Positions 17,384 through 25,750 of a stretch of 64,000 nucleotides of DNA are shown piece by piece. How positions within the stretch are numbered: the stretch's first letter is position 1; the number at the start of each line of letters is the position of its first letter. Under the pieces are notes generated by a model, which saw nothing but the letters and a program-made list of their open reading frames with translations, was not told the DNA's origin and did not search any database. A program made the translations under genes and the position numbers. Origin of the DNA: Pseudorhodobacter sp. E13 (lineage in GTDB: Bacteria; Pseudomonadota; Alphaproteobacteria; Rhodobacterales; Rhodobacteraceae); assembly GCF_003991405.1 (NCBI RefSeq), contig NZ_RPEN01000159.1, positions 248,001 to 312,000 of the forward strand, read 5' to 3'.

Positions 17384-19158
17384 CCGGCAAGCGGCTGGCG
17401 CCGCATATCATCGCGCGAGATGCCCGCCACCGCCACCGGGGCCTTCATCGCATCGCGGCGGAAGGGCTCCCCCAACTCTTGGTTGATCATGACTTCGATG
17501 AAGGTGGTCTTGCCCGCTTTCTGGTCGGCAATCGCCTTGTGCAGGGTTGTGGTCAATTGTTCCATCGTGCGGACGACAATGCCCGTCAGCCCGCAAGCCT
17601 GCGCGATCCCGGCATAAGATACCTTCTGATCCAGTTCCGTCCCGACGAAGTTATCGGCATACCACAGCGTTGTGTTGCGCTTTTCCGCGCCCCATTGGTA
17701 GTTGCGGAAAATCACCATGGTGATCGGCGGCCATTCATCGCGGCCAATCGCTGTCATGTCATTCATCGAGATCCCAAAAGCACCGTCACCTGCAAAGCCC
17801 ACGACCGGAAGGTCCGGCCGCCCGATTTTTGCCCCCATGATCGCCGGAAAACCATAGCCGCAAGGACCGAACAGACCTGGGGCGAGGTATTTGCGCCCTT
17901 CCTCAAAGGTGGGATAGGCGTTGCCGATGGCGCAATTGTTGCCGATGTCAGAGGAAATGATCGCCTCTTTCGGCAGAGCAGACTGGATCGCGCGCCAAGC
18001 CATGCGGGGCGAAAGCCAATCCGGCTTGGCGTTGCGGGCGCGTTCGTTCCATGTGGTGCCGGGGTCATCATCTTCATGGTCCATTGAGGAAAGCTGCTGC
18101 ATCCATGCCGATTTGGTCTGTGCAATCGTGGCTCTTCGGTCCTTGCGGCCCTCATCGCCCGCCCCTGCCGACAGCTTTTCCAGAATGGCGGTGGCGACCT
18201 TTTTGGCATCGCCCACAATGCCCACTGTCACCGGTTTTGTCAGCCCGATGCGATCGGGGTTCAGATCAACCTGAATGATCGCCGCCGATTTGGGCCAGTA
18301 ATCAATGCCATAGCCCGGCAGCGTGGAAAACGGGTTGAGCCGCGTGCCAAGGCACAACACCACATCCGCCTTGGAGATCAACTCCATCCCCGCCTTGGAG
18401 CCGTTATAGCCCAAAGGCCCCGCGAACAGCGGGTGCGAACCGGGGAAGGCATCATTGTGCTGATAGCCACAGCACACAGGGGCATCCAGACGTTCGGCCA
18501 AGGCCATCGAGGCCGGAATCGCGCCTGCCAGCACCACGCCCGCGCCGTTCAGGATCACCGGGAATTTCGCTTTCGACAGCAGGTCCGCCGCCCGGGCGAT
18601 GGCATCATCGCCGCCTGCCGGGCGTTCAAACTCCACGATTTTGGGAAGGTCGATGTCGATCACCTGTGTCCAGAAATCGCGCGGCACGTTGATCTGTGCG
18701 GGCGCGCTTGCCCGCTTGGCCTTCAGGATCACGCGGTTCAGCACCTCGGCCATGCGGGAAGGGTCGCGGACCTCCTCCTGATAGGCGACCATATCCTTGA
18801 ACAGCGCCATCTGTTCGACTTCCTGAAAGCCGCCCATCCCGATGGTTTTGTTCGCGGCTTGCGGTGTGACCAGCAGCAAAGGCGTGTGGTTCCAGTAGGC
18901 GGTTTTCACGGGGGTCACGAAATTGGTAATGCCGGGGCCGTTCTGCGCGACCATCATGCTCATCTTGCCGGTCGCGCGGGCATAGCCATCGGCCATCATC
19001 CCGGCGGTATATTCATGCGCGCAATCCCAGAATTTGATACCCGCCTGTGGAAACAGATCCGAGATTGGCATCATGGCAGAGCCGATGATGCCGAACGCAT
19101 CCTCAATCCCGTGCATTTGCAGGACTTTGACAAAGGCTTCTTCGGTGGTCATCTTCAT
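17380..19158 (-). CDS. xsc: Sulfoacetaldehyde acetyltransferase
   Basis: A 592-residue thiamine-diphosphate enzyme that splits sulfoacetaldehyde with phosphate into sulfite and acetyl phosphate. The catalytic glutamate is in CAHEYTAGMMADGYA (E49). The ThDP/Mg motif GDGAFGISMN with the later asparagine in VIFRNYQWG is complete. The N-terminus (EEAFVKVLQMHGIEDAFGII) and DFWTQVIDIDLP distinguish Xsc from acetolactate synthase. GGAG precedes the ATG. It is the first cistron of the xsc-tauZ-ackA-soeA-DUF6882-soeB-soeC unit. Upstream lie paired TauR-like boxes and a -10-like hexamer. Confidence 0.95.
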   Translation of the reverse strand: MKMTTEEAFVKVLQMHGIEDAFGIIGSAMMPISDLFPQAGIKFWDCAHEYTAGMMADGYARATGKMSMMVAQNGPGITNFVTPVKTAYWNHTPLLLVTPQAANKTIGMGGFQEVEQMALFKDMVAYQEEVRDPSRMAEVLNRVILKAKRASAPAQINVPRDFWTQVIDIDLPKIVEFERPAGGDDAIARAADLLSKAKFPVILNGAGVVLAGAIPASMALAERLDAPVCCGYQHNDAFPGSHPLFAGPLGYNGSKAGMELISKADVVLCLGTRLNPFSTLPGYGIDYWPKSAAIIQVDLNPDRIGLTKPVTVGIVGDAKKVATAILEKLSAGAGDEGRKDRRATIAQTKSAWMQQLSSMDHEDDDPGTTWNERARNAKPDWLSPRMAWRAIQSALPKEAIISSDIGNNCAIGNAYPTFEEGRKYLAPGLFGPCGYGFPAIMGAKIGRPDLPVVGFAGDGAFGISMNDMTAIGRDEWPPITMVIFRNYQWGAEKRNTTLWYADNFVGTELDQKVSYAGIAQACGLTGIVVRTMEQLTTTLHKAIADQKAGKTTFIEVMINQELGEPFRRDAMKAPVAVAGISRDDMRRQPLAG

Positions 19159-19203
19159 GGGCTATCTCCGTTGGCAGGGCACGTCTTGCGCCGCGTTGGC
19201 AGC

Positions 19204-19263
19204 AGAATACGCTGGCGGGCAAAGCCGCTAGTAGGGCCAGTTTTTGCGCCTACTTAGGTCCAG
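19204..19263 (-). promoter_or_regulatory. Putative TauR operator and promoter of xsc
   Basis: Reading the minus strand, CTGGACCTAA (19263-19254) and CTGGCCCTAC (19240-19231) form a direct repeat with 23-bp spacing. A -10-like TATTCT (19209-19204) starts 22 bases beyond the second box, which places the box over the -35 region as expected for a MocR-type activator. The first box overlaps the last codons of tauR. CTGGACYTAA is what I recall as the TauR site of Rhodobacter capsulatus. The same arrangement precedes tpa. Confidence 0.7.
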
Positions 19264-20722
19264 TGTTTCGAATGGCGGCCGCGATCAATCCGATGCCTTC
19301 GGCGATGCGGCCCACCGGGATGGTGGAATAGGCCAAACGGTAGTAATTGCGCGGGGCCTGCGCCGGATCAAAGAACACGCGGCCCGGTTCGATCAGCACG
19401 CCTTTGCCGTGCAACTCCTGCGCCAGCACTTCGGTATCCACGCCTTGCGGGGCCACCATCCAAAAGCTGGACCCGCCAACCCCGCCTTGGCCCGCCACGA
19501 TAAGCCCTTCGGCCTCTATCGCCTCGGTCATCGCCAAGCGGCGGCGCTTGAACGCCTGCTTCATGCGATTCACCAAGGCGTCATAATGGCCCAGTGACAG
19601 GAAATAGGCCGCCGTGCGCTGAATATGCCCCGGCGGGTGGCGCAGCGTGAGGGCGCGCAGGGCCCGCGCCTCGCGGATAAACCCTTCGGGGGCCACGATA
19701 TATCCCAACCGCAACCCTGGAAAGATCGACTTGGAAAAGGAGCCGACATAGACCACCCGCCCCTCCCGGTCCAAGCTTTTCAAGGCCGGGGACACGGCGC
19801 GCAGGAACGACATCTCAAACTCGTAATCATCCTCGACGATGACGAAATCCTGCGCCACGGCGGCCTCCAGCAGGGCGCGGCGCCGTGCCATCGGCATAGT
19901 GGCATTGGTGGGGCAATGGTGGCTGGCGGTGGTAAAGACCACGTTGACGCCGGCCGGCAAATTCTCGGGCGGCAGGCCATCGGCATCCACGGCCACGCCA
20001 TGCACCTCTGCCCCGGTTTGCGCCAAAATCGCGCGCAGGCTGGGGTAGCCGGGGTTTTCCAGCGCCACGCGCACCCCCGGCCCGGTCAGCACCTCGCCCG
20101 CCAGCCACAGCGCATTCTGCGCGCCCATGGTCAGCAACACCTCGCCTGCATGGGCCTCAATCCCGCGGCGGGGCAGAATGTTGCGCAGGATATATTCGAT
20201 CAACAGCGGATCATCGCGGTCATAGTAATCAGAGGTCAGCGCCTCAAAATCGCGCTTGCCCAGCGCGCGCAGGGCGCATTGCCGCCAGTTCTGATGGTCA
20301 AACAGGGTGGCATCAGCCTGCCCATAGATGAACGGATAGCGGAACTGCGCCCAATCCTCGGGCCGCCGCAGATGCTCTGCCGCCGAGAAACGCCGCCCCG
20401 TCAGCGCGGCGTAATCGACCTGATCGGCGGGCAACTTGGGGCCAACTTCGAATTCGGGCTGCAAGGGCGCGCTTTCCGACACGAAATACCCCGACCGCCC
20501 GCGCGATGTCAGGTAATCCGACGCAACCAGATCGGTATAGGCTAGCGTCACCGTAATTCGGCTGACACCCAGATGCGCCGCAAGCCCCCGGCTGGAGGGC
20601 ATCTTTTCCCCCGCGCGAAACCGCCCCGCAACAATACCTTCGGCCACCAATTGCCGGATGCGCTGCTGCAAGGTGCCGTTCAGATTGCCATGCAGAAAGA
20701 ACGCCTCGGGCGGGATTGGCAT
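19250..20722 (-). CDS. tauR: TauR, MocR-type (GntR plus aminotransferase-like) regulator
   Basis: A 490-residue MocR/PdxR-family regulator. Residues about 12-80 form a winged helix-turn-helix of GntR type (KMPSSRGLAAHLGVSRITVT). The rest is a PLP-binding aminotransferase-like domain with the lysine in VGSFSKSIFPGLRLGY. In the Rhodobacter taurine system TauR activates the tpa and xsc genes in response to taurine. Unlike the usual divergent layout, it lies on the same strand as xsc and directly upstream (91 bases). A CTGGACCTAT box upstream of its own start suggests autoregulation. Confidence 0.88.
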   Translation of the reverse strand: MPIPPEAFFLHGNLNGTLQQRIRQLVAEGIVAGRFRAGEKMPSSRGLAAHLGVSRITVTLAYTDLVASDYLTSRGRSGYFVSESAPLQPEFEVGPKLPADQVDYAALTGRRFSAAEHLRRPEDWAQFRYPFIYGQADATLFDHQNWRQCALRALGKRDFEALTSDYYDRDDPLLIEYILRNILPRRGIEAHAGEVLLTMGAQNALWLAGEVLTGPGVRVALENPGYPSLRAILAQTGAEVHGVAVDADGLPPENLPAGVNVVFTTASHHCPTNATMPMARRRALLEAAVAQDFVIVEDDYEFEMSFLRAVSPALKSLDREGRVVYVGSFSKSIFPGLRLGYIVAPEGFIREARALRALTLRHPPGHIQRTAAYFLSLGHYDALVNRMKQAFKRRRLAMTEAIEAEGLIVAGQGGVGGSSFWMVAPQGVDTEVLAQELHGKGVLIEPGRVFFDPAQAPRNYYRLAYSTIPVGRIAEGIGLIAAAIRNTGPK

Positions 20723-20723
20723 T

Positions 20724-20755
20724 TTGGCCTCATCAGAGCAGGAAACTGGACCTAT
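20724..20755 (+). promoter_or_regulatory. Possible TauR boxes upstream of tauR
   Basis: On the plus strand CTGGACCTAT (20746-20755) differs at one base from the box upstream of xsc. A weaker TTGGCCTCAT (20724-20733) lies 22 bases away in the same direction. They point away from tauR and lie in the 57-base gap between tauR and the RTX gene, close to the tauR start, where autorepression would act. Confidence 0.4.
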
Positions 20756-20779
20756 CAGGCCCCGCTTGCACCAAAGAAG

Positions 20780-22285
20780 TCAAGCACCCTGGTCGTTCAG
20801 ATAGGCTTCAACCAGGTAGTTTTCCAACCGGATATCAGCGACGGTCAACCCCTGCCCGCCCGTCACCCGCGCAATCACGGTATCATCCACCAAAATGTCA
20901 GATCCGCGCCCATCGGCCCAAACCGAAACGGACAGCACAGCACCATCCGGCACGCTATCATTGGTGATCACGATGGCATCCTCGGCCCGGTCAAAATCTG
21001 TGATAAGGGTCGGGGCGAAGGTAAAGCCGAAGGCCCGCTCTCCCACCGTGTGCTGCACGCCAAAGACATCCCGCCCAGCACCGCCCGTCAGATCGTTGCC
21101 ATTGGAGGACAGCAAGTAATCATCGCCCGCGCCGCCAAACAGCGCGTCGCGATGGATTTCCTGCGTAGCGGGCAATGGGTTTGTATCATCATCGTCGTTT
21201 GGCATTTCAATCCGACCGCCCAACGCGCTGAGCGTATCATTCCCCGCGCCGCCGTAAACCAGATCTTCGCCACCCTGATAGGGGGTCTGACCATAGTTCA
21301 CCCCGCCGCCGACCGAGATAAGATCATCCCCCGCGCCGCCATCAATCACATTGTCATATTCATTCCCGAAAATCTGGGTATCCCCGGCCCCATCGGTGAA
21401 ATTCAACCCTTCTGCGCCCTGTTCGAAGGACACCCGAATATCAAAGGCGGACAGGTCCAAACCCTGCGCGCCACCGATTTGCGCCAAAACCTCATCGCCG
21501 TATCGCAGGTCCGCCCCTTGCCCATTGGCCCAATCGGTCAGCGTCAGTTCGGCAGGCGTGACGCCATTGCCCAAGGTCAGATAAACGGCCAACGTGTCCT
21601 CGGCGGCATTAAAATCCGTAATCTGCGTGGGGTCATCAACACCTATGTCAATGAAGGCAGACAGGCTGTCATTGCCTGCCCCACCCGTTACCGTGCTGCC
21701 GCCATCAAATCCGATGATGTCATCGCCGGACCCGCCGTCGATCAAGGATGTATTCGGGCCATCGTCATGCGGGACGTTCGCGTCCCAGATGTGGTCATCG
21801 CCCGCGCCGCCATAGATCGTATCTTCGCCCGCCAGATCAAAGCTGTTGGCGCTGAACAGATCGGCACCGCGGCCACCATAGAGCACGTCACTGCCAGCGC
21901 CGCCTGCCAAAGTGTCATCGCCCGCGTCACCCACCAGCGTGTCGTTGCCGAACCAACCTTCCAGCGTATCGTTGCCGCTGCCACCCCTGATCAGATCATC
22001 GCCATAGCCCGTGCCGATCAGATCATCACCGCCACCGCCATAAATGGCGTCATTCCACGCGCGGCCTTCTGTCTCGGACAAGTAATAGTCATCGCTGAAA
22101 ATCCGGTCGTCATCAGCGGTGCCACTGAATTCCCGATCGCCTGCATTGATGGGTTCAGCCCCGTCAACATAGCCACCATCCAAGGTTTCGGGCCCTTCGG
22201 GCACCTGATCGCTGTCGTCGTCATCCTTGCCAAAAACCAGTGGCAACAGGGCAAAGGCCCCGAACATCAATAGAAAACTTAGCAT
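20780..22285 (-). CDS. RTX-type calcium-binding repeat protein with N-terminal hydrophobic segment
   Basis: A 501-residue acidic protein. It begins with a single hydrophobic segment (MLSFLLMFGAFALLPLVFG) followed by an Asp-rich stretch (KDDDDSDQ), then blocks of glycine/aspartate nonapeptides such as GGSGNDTLEG, GNDTLVGDAGDDTLAGGAGS and DVLYGGRGADLF, which form calcium-binding beta-rolls. Further blocks recur up to the C-terminus. No catalytic domain is recognised. The N-terminal segment may be a signal anchor, unlike classical RTX toxins that use a C-terminal type I signal; whether it is exported by type I secretion is unclear. No exporter genes adjoin it. The ATG at 22285 follows a long G-run. 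Confidence 0.75.
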   Translation of the reverse strand: MLSFLLMFGAFALLPLVFGKDDDDSDQVPEGPETLDGGYVDGAEPINAGDREFSGTADDDRIFSDDYYLSETEGRAWNDAIYGGGGDDLIGTGYGDDLIRGGSGNDTLEGWFGNDTLVGDAGDDTLAGGAGSDVLYGGRGADLFSANSFDLAGEDTIYGGAGDDHIWDANVPHDDGPNTSLIDGGSGDDIIGFDGGSTVTGGAGNDSLSAFIDIGVDDPTQITDFNAAEDTLAVYLTLGNGVTPAELTLTDWANGQGADLRYGDEVLAQIGGAQGLDLSAFDIRVSFEQGAEGLNFTDGAGDTQIFGNEYDNVIDGGAGDDLISVGGGVNYGQTPYQGGEDLVYGGAGNDTLSALGGRIEMPNDDDDTNPLPATQEIHRDALFGGAGDDYLLSSNGNDLTGGAGRDVFGVQHTVGERAFGFTFAPTLITDFDRAEDAIVITNDSVPDGAVLSVSVWADGRGSDILVDDTVIARVTGGQGLTVADIRLENYLVEAYLNDQGA

Positions 22286-22341
22286 AGTCCCCCCCCAACT
22301 CGGCATAGCACAGAATAAAAGCCGCAAACGGCCAAAGGCCT

Positions 22342-22362
22342 GATATCTTGGTAGAAGATATC
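22342..22362. promoter_or_regulatory. Perfect inverted repeat upstream of the RTX gene
   Basis: Arms GATATCTT (22342-22349) and AAGATATC (22355-22362) flank a 5-base spacer, 57 bases upstream of the RTX start. The AT-rich perfect symmetry in GC-rich DNA suits a dimeric regulator site. The cognate regulator is unknown. As RNA it would also form a hairpin. Confidence 0.5.
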
Positions 22363-22521
22363 CGTTAAACCCTAGGCCCTTGCGGCTTGCAGCTCAACCT
22401 TTTGCCGGAAGCCCGCAGCAGCGGCGGGTATCGTCAAATAATCCTCAGCTTATTAGTCATTCTTATTCGTTTTTCTTTTGGATAAGGCCGCCCTAAACCA
22501 TCGTGAAAGGGAGGGCCGATC

Positions 22522-22962
22522 ATGTCCAAACATATCCAACCGCTGACCCGGATTGATGGCACCAATACCCATACTGCGCTTGGCATGGTGATCGACAGTG
22601 GCCGCCCCGGCCCGGCGCTGTTGGTCACGGGGTTTTCGGCCTCGACCCTGCGCGTCTATGATCGGCTGGCGGAATTGCCCAGCATCAGCCACCTGCGCGG
22701 GCGTCTGACCTTGATGCATCTGGACCGTTTGGGCGAGGCTGGCAACGGCCCAGAGCAATTGCGCGCGCTGGTCGGCCCGCAGGATGACAGCTTGTTCCTG
22801 CCCTTCCTGCCCGATGACCGGCTGTCGCCCAAAGCATTGGCGCAGGCCAGCGATGAGGATTACTGGACAATTCTGGCCAAGATGGCAGCCCTTGGCATGA
22901 TCTCGGGCCGAGGCGTCAATGATCGCCGCATCATCGCCCTAAGGGCGGAAATGCGGGCCTGA
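22522..22962 (+). CDS. Hypothetical protein, unrecognised
   Basis: A 146-residue soluble protein I do not recognise. It opens MSKHIQPLTRIDGTNTHTAL, has a small hydrophobic core (GPALLVTGFSASTLRVYDRL) and ends with a helical, Arg-rich tail (GRGVNDRRIIALRAEMRA). There is no signal peptide, membrane helix or cysteine motif. GGGAGG lies 8 bases before the ATG and the codon use matches its neighbours, so it is a real gene. It is the only plus-strand gene inside the minus-strand taurine block and ends at a bidirectional terminator shared with tpa. Confidence 0.65.
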   Translation: MSKHIQPLTRIDGTNTHTALGMVIDSGRPGPALLVTGFSASTLRVYDRLAELPSISHLRGRLTLMHLDRLGEAGNGPEQLRALVGPQDDSLFLPFLPDDRLSPKALAQASDEDYWTILAKMAALGMISGRGVNDRRIIALRAEMRA

Positions 22963-22988
22963 CCTGCGCCCAAACCAGACAGGCAGGC

Positions 22989-23021
22989 AAAGGCCCGCGC
23001 CGGGGATGGCGCGGGCCTTTT
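22989..23021. terminator. Bidirectional intrinsic terminator between converging genes
   Basis: A perfect 13-bp stem, AAAGGCCCGCGCC (22989-23001) and GGCGCGGGCCTTT (23008-23020), is followed by T on the plus strand and by the mirrored A/T tract on the other strand. It serves the hypothetical gene upstream and tpa on the minus strand. Confidence 0.85.
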
Positions 23022-23047
23022 GGGTTCCGTCAGGCACTCCCGAAAGA

Positions 23048-24427
23048 TCAGGAAAACACCTTGGTCAGCGCCTTGTCGATGGCGGTGGTGATCTGGTCGA
23101 TATCATCCGCCGTGGCGATCAGCGCGGGCGACATGCACAGCGTGTTGTTATAGCCCGCAATACTGCGGTTGGTCATCCCGATCAGCACGCCCTGCGCCGC
23201 GCAATCGGCCACCACCGCCGCCACTTTCGCCTCGGCTGCGGGTTCTTTGGTCTCGCGGTCGGCCACCAGTTCCGCCCCGCAGAAAAGGCCCTTGCCGCGC
23301 ACATCGCCAATCACCCGATGCTTGTCCATCAGGTTTTGCAGATTGCCCAGCAGCCGCTTTTCCATCTTCAGCGTGTTGGCCAACAGGTCTTCATCCTCAA
23401 GGATCCGCATGTTTTCCAAAGCCGCCGCCGGGCCAGCCGTGCAGCCCCCGAAGGTGGAGATATCGCGGAAATAGGACAAGGGGTCTGTCGGGTCATCCTT
23501 GAACTGTTCAAACACGGCTTCGGTTGTCACCATGCAGGAAATCGCCGCATAGCCAGAGGCAACGCCCTTGGCCATCGTCACGAAATCCGGCTTGATGCCA
23601 TAGTTCTGATAGCCGAACCAAGTGCCCGTGCGGCCCATGCCGCAGACCACTTCGTCAATATGCAGCAAGATGTTGTATTTGGTGCAAATCTCTTGCACCC
23701 GTTCCCAATAGCCAGCGGGCGGCACGATCACGCCCCCCCCGGCGGTGATCGGCTCCAGGCACAGCGCACCGATGGTATCGGCGCCTTCGCGCAGGATCAC
23801 CTCTTCAATCGCATCGGCGGCACGCACGCCGTAATCTTCGGTATCCCACTGCTTGCGATATTCAAGGCAATGCGGCACCTCGACGAAACCGGGGGTAAAC
23901 GGCCCGTATTGGGCGTTCCGTTCATACTGGCCACCGGCGGACATGGTGGCGATGGTGCCGCCGTGATAATCGCGGTGACGATACAGGATCTTGTGCTTTT
24001 TGCCGCCATGGTGCCGGGCCGAGATTTGGCGCACCATCTTGAAGGCTTTTTCATTCGCCTCGGAACCCGAGTTGGCATAGTAAACCCGGCTCATCCCCGG
24101 CATCTTTTCGATCAGGCGTTCCGCAAAGATCGCACCGGGCACGGTGCCCGTGGCCCCGCCGTAAAAGTTCATCTTCAAAATCGCGTCATACACCGCCCGC
24201 GCGATGCTCTCGCGGCCATAGCCCACGTTCACCGTCCAGACCCCGCCTGCAACCGCGTCCAGATGCTCTTTGCCCTTGGCATCCCAGACGCGCAGGCCCT
24301 TACCTTCGACGATGATCCGCGGATCATTCACCTCAAAGCCTTTGTGCTGCACCAGATGGTGCCAGATATGGGCGCGATCTGCCGCGATCACGCCGGACAT
24401 GTCATTGCTGTGGGTCATGGTATCCAT
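23048..24427 (-). CDS. tpa: Taurine--pyruvate aminotransferase
   Basis: A 459-residue class III PLP aminotransferase that moves the amino group of taurine to pyruvate, giving sulfoacetaldehyde and alanine. YYANSGSEANEKAFKMVRQ, YRHRDYHGGT, LHIDEVVCGMGRTG and the PLP-lysine region TMAKGVASGY are all in place. The N-terminus (IWHHLVQHKGF) fits Tpa rather than other omega-aminotransferases. The ATG at 24427 follows AAGGTG; the frame is open to 24496 but that part overlaps the promoter. Two TauR-like boxes lie upstream, which ties it to xsc. It is a separate transcript ending at a strong hairpin. Confidence 0.88.
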   Translation of the reverse strand: MDTMTHSNDMSGVIAADRAHIWHHLVQHKGFEVNDPRIIVEGKGLRVWDAKGKEHLDAVAGGVWTVNVGYGRESIARAVYDAILKMNFYGGATGTVPGAIFAERLIEKMPGMSRVYYANSGSEANEKAFKMVRQISARHHGGKKHKILYRHRDYHGGTIATMSAGGQYERNAQYGPFTPGFVEVPHCLEYRKQWDTEDYGVRAADAIEEVILREGADTIGALCLEPITAGGGVIVPPAGYWERVQEICTKYNILLHIDEVVCGMGRTGTWFGYQNYGIKPDFVTMAKGVASGYAAISCMVTTEAVFEQFKDDPTDPLSYFRDISTFGGCTAGPAAALENMRILEDEDLLANTLKMEKRLLGNLQNLMDKHRVIGDVRGKGLFCGAELVADRETKEPAAEAKVAAVVADCAAQGVLIGMTNRSIAGYNNTLCMSPALIATADDIDQITTAIDKALTKVFS

Positions 24428-24495
24428 CGGAGCACCTTTGCGAAGGACAGGCCGGGGTTGCCCGGCCAGAAAAAAGATCATCAATTCTGCCGTCA

Positions 24496-24554
24496 ATTAT
24501 CATGCTTTGCCAAGTCCCGACGTAGGGCCAGACGAAACGCAGATTTAAGGCCAG
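24496..24554 (-). promoter_or_regulatory. Putative TauR operator and promoter of tpa
   Basis: On the minus strand CTGGCCTTAA (24554-24545) and CTGGCCCTAC (24531-24522) form a direct repeat with 23-bp spacing; the second box is identical to the second box at xsc. A -10-like GATAAT (24501-24496) starts 21 bases beyond the second box, against 22 at xsc. Conservation of boxes, order, spacing and the -10 position at two unlinked promoters is strong internal evidence of one regulator. Confidence 0.72.
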
Positions 24555-24586
24555 TTTTCAGGGTGGCAATCCTGCGCCTGACGCGG

Positions 24587-25732
24587 TCAGGCGGACGCCG
24601 CGCGCTGCTCTGCCGCAAGGGTGGCCAGAAACCCGCTCAACCTTTCCAGCCCGTCGCGCAGAATGGTGGGCGCATTGGCATAGCCGATACGCACCCAGCC
24701 TTCCATTTCCATCGCGGAACCGGGGGTCAGCATCACCCCGGTTTCGCGCAGCAAACGCAGGCAAAACACCTCGCTGGGCATATCGAAGTGATACCGCAGC
24801 AGCGCCGTCGTGCCAGAGGCAGGCTTGTGATAGGTGATCAGCGGCTCCGCCTGCACCCATGCGTCCAAGATCGCCAGATTGCCGCGTGTAATCCGCTGGC
24901 TGCGCGCGATGATCTTGTCACGGTTTTCCAAGGCAATCGCGGCCAGATAATCATTGATCATGCCCACGCTGATCGTGGTGTAATCGCGATGCACCGACAC
25001 CGCGCGGATCACCTCCTCTGGTCCGGCAATCCAGCCCAGCCGCAACCCGGCCAGCGAAAACGCCTTGGACATGCCTGCCGTGCTGATCCCCCGCTCGTAA
25101 ATATCGGCGACAGAGGTGGTAAAGCCCGACCCCTGCTGATCGGTGCCGCGATAAACCTCATCGCACAGCACATAGGCCCCGACCCGCCGCGCAATCTCGG
25201 CGATTTGGGCCAAGAACGCCGCATCCATCAAGGCACCCGTGGGGTTGTTGGGGTTATTGATGGCAATCAGCTTAGTGCCCGGCGTGGCAAGGCGTTCCAG
25301 TTCCGCCAGATCGGGCAGAAAGCCGTTTTGCACATGCAAAGGCAGGATTTGAACATCCGCGCCATAGCTTTTGGGGATGGAATAGTGCTGCTGATAGGTC
25401 GGCAAAACCGAAATCACGCGGTCGCCCGGCTCTACCAGCGTTTCATGCACAAGCGCATTGGCACCGATGGTGCCATGCGTCACCACGATATTCTCGCGCT
25501 GCTGGCGCTGATACATCGCCCCAATCGCGGCGCGCAGACGGTCCGACCCTTCAATCGCGCCATAGCCAAGGCGCATTGGCAGAACATCGGCCAGAAAACT
25601 GTCGGTCTTGCCGCAAATCTCCAGCAATTCCGCCAAGGTCAGCGAGTCGACGCAGGTTTCGGCGAGGTTATAGGTGCAGTCGTTTTCATGGGCGTTCATC
25701 CAAATCTCAACGCCGAAATCATCAATCTTCAT
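24587..25732 (-). CDS. Class I/II PLP aminotransferase linked to a TRAP transporter
   Basis: A 381-residue fold-type I aminotransferase. NNPNNPTGAL and the PLP-lysine region GMSKAFSLAGLRLGW followed by YANAPTILRDGLERL are diagnostic. Substrate unknown. It starts 18 bases after the dctM stop with GGAGG before the ATG, so it is the last cistron of the TRAP operon and probably acts on the imported compound or its product. It directly precedes, but is separate from, tpa. A role in amino acid or amine catabolism is likely; I cannot name the substrate. Confidence 0.8.
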   Translation of the reverse strand: MKIDDFGVEIWMNAHENDCTYNLAETCVDSLTLAELLEICGKTDSFLADVLPMRLGYGAIEGSDRLRAAIGAMYQRQQRENIVVTHGTIGANALVHETLVEPGDRVISVLPTYQQHYSIPKSYGADVQILPLHVQNGFLPDLAELERLATPGTKLIAINNPNNPTGALMDAAFLAQIAEIARRVGAYVLCDEVYRGTDQQGSGFTTSVADIYERGISTAGMSKAFSLAGLRLGWIAGPEEVIRAVSVHRDYTTISVGMINDYLAAIALENRDKIIARSQRITRGNLAILDAWVQAEPLITYHKPASGTTALLRYHFDMPSEVFCLRLLRETGVMLTPGSAMEMEGWVRIGYANAPTILRDGLERLSGFLATLAAEQRAASA

Positions 25733-25750
25733 CCTGCCGCCTCCGTTGTC

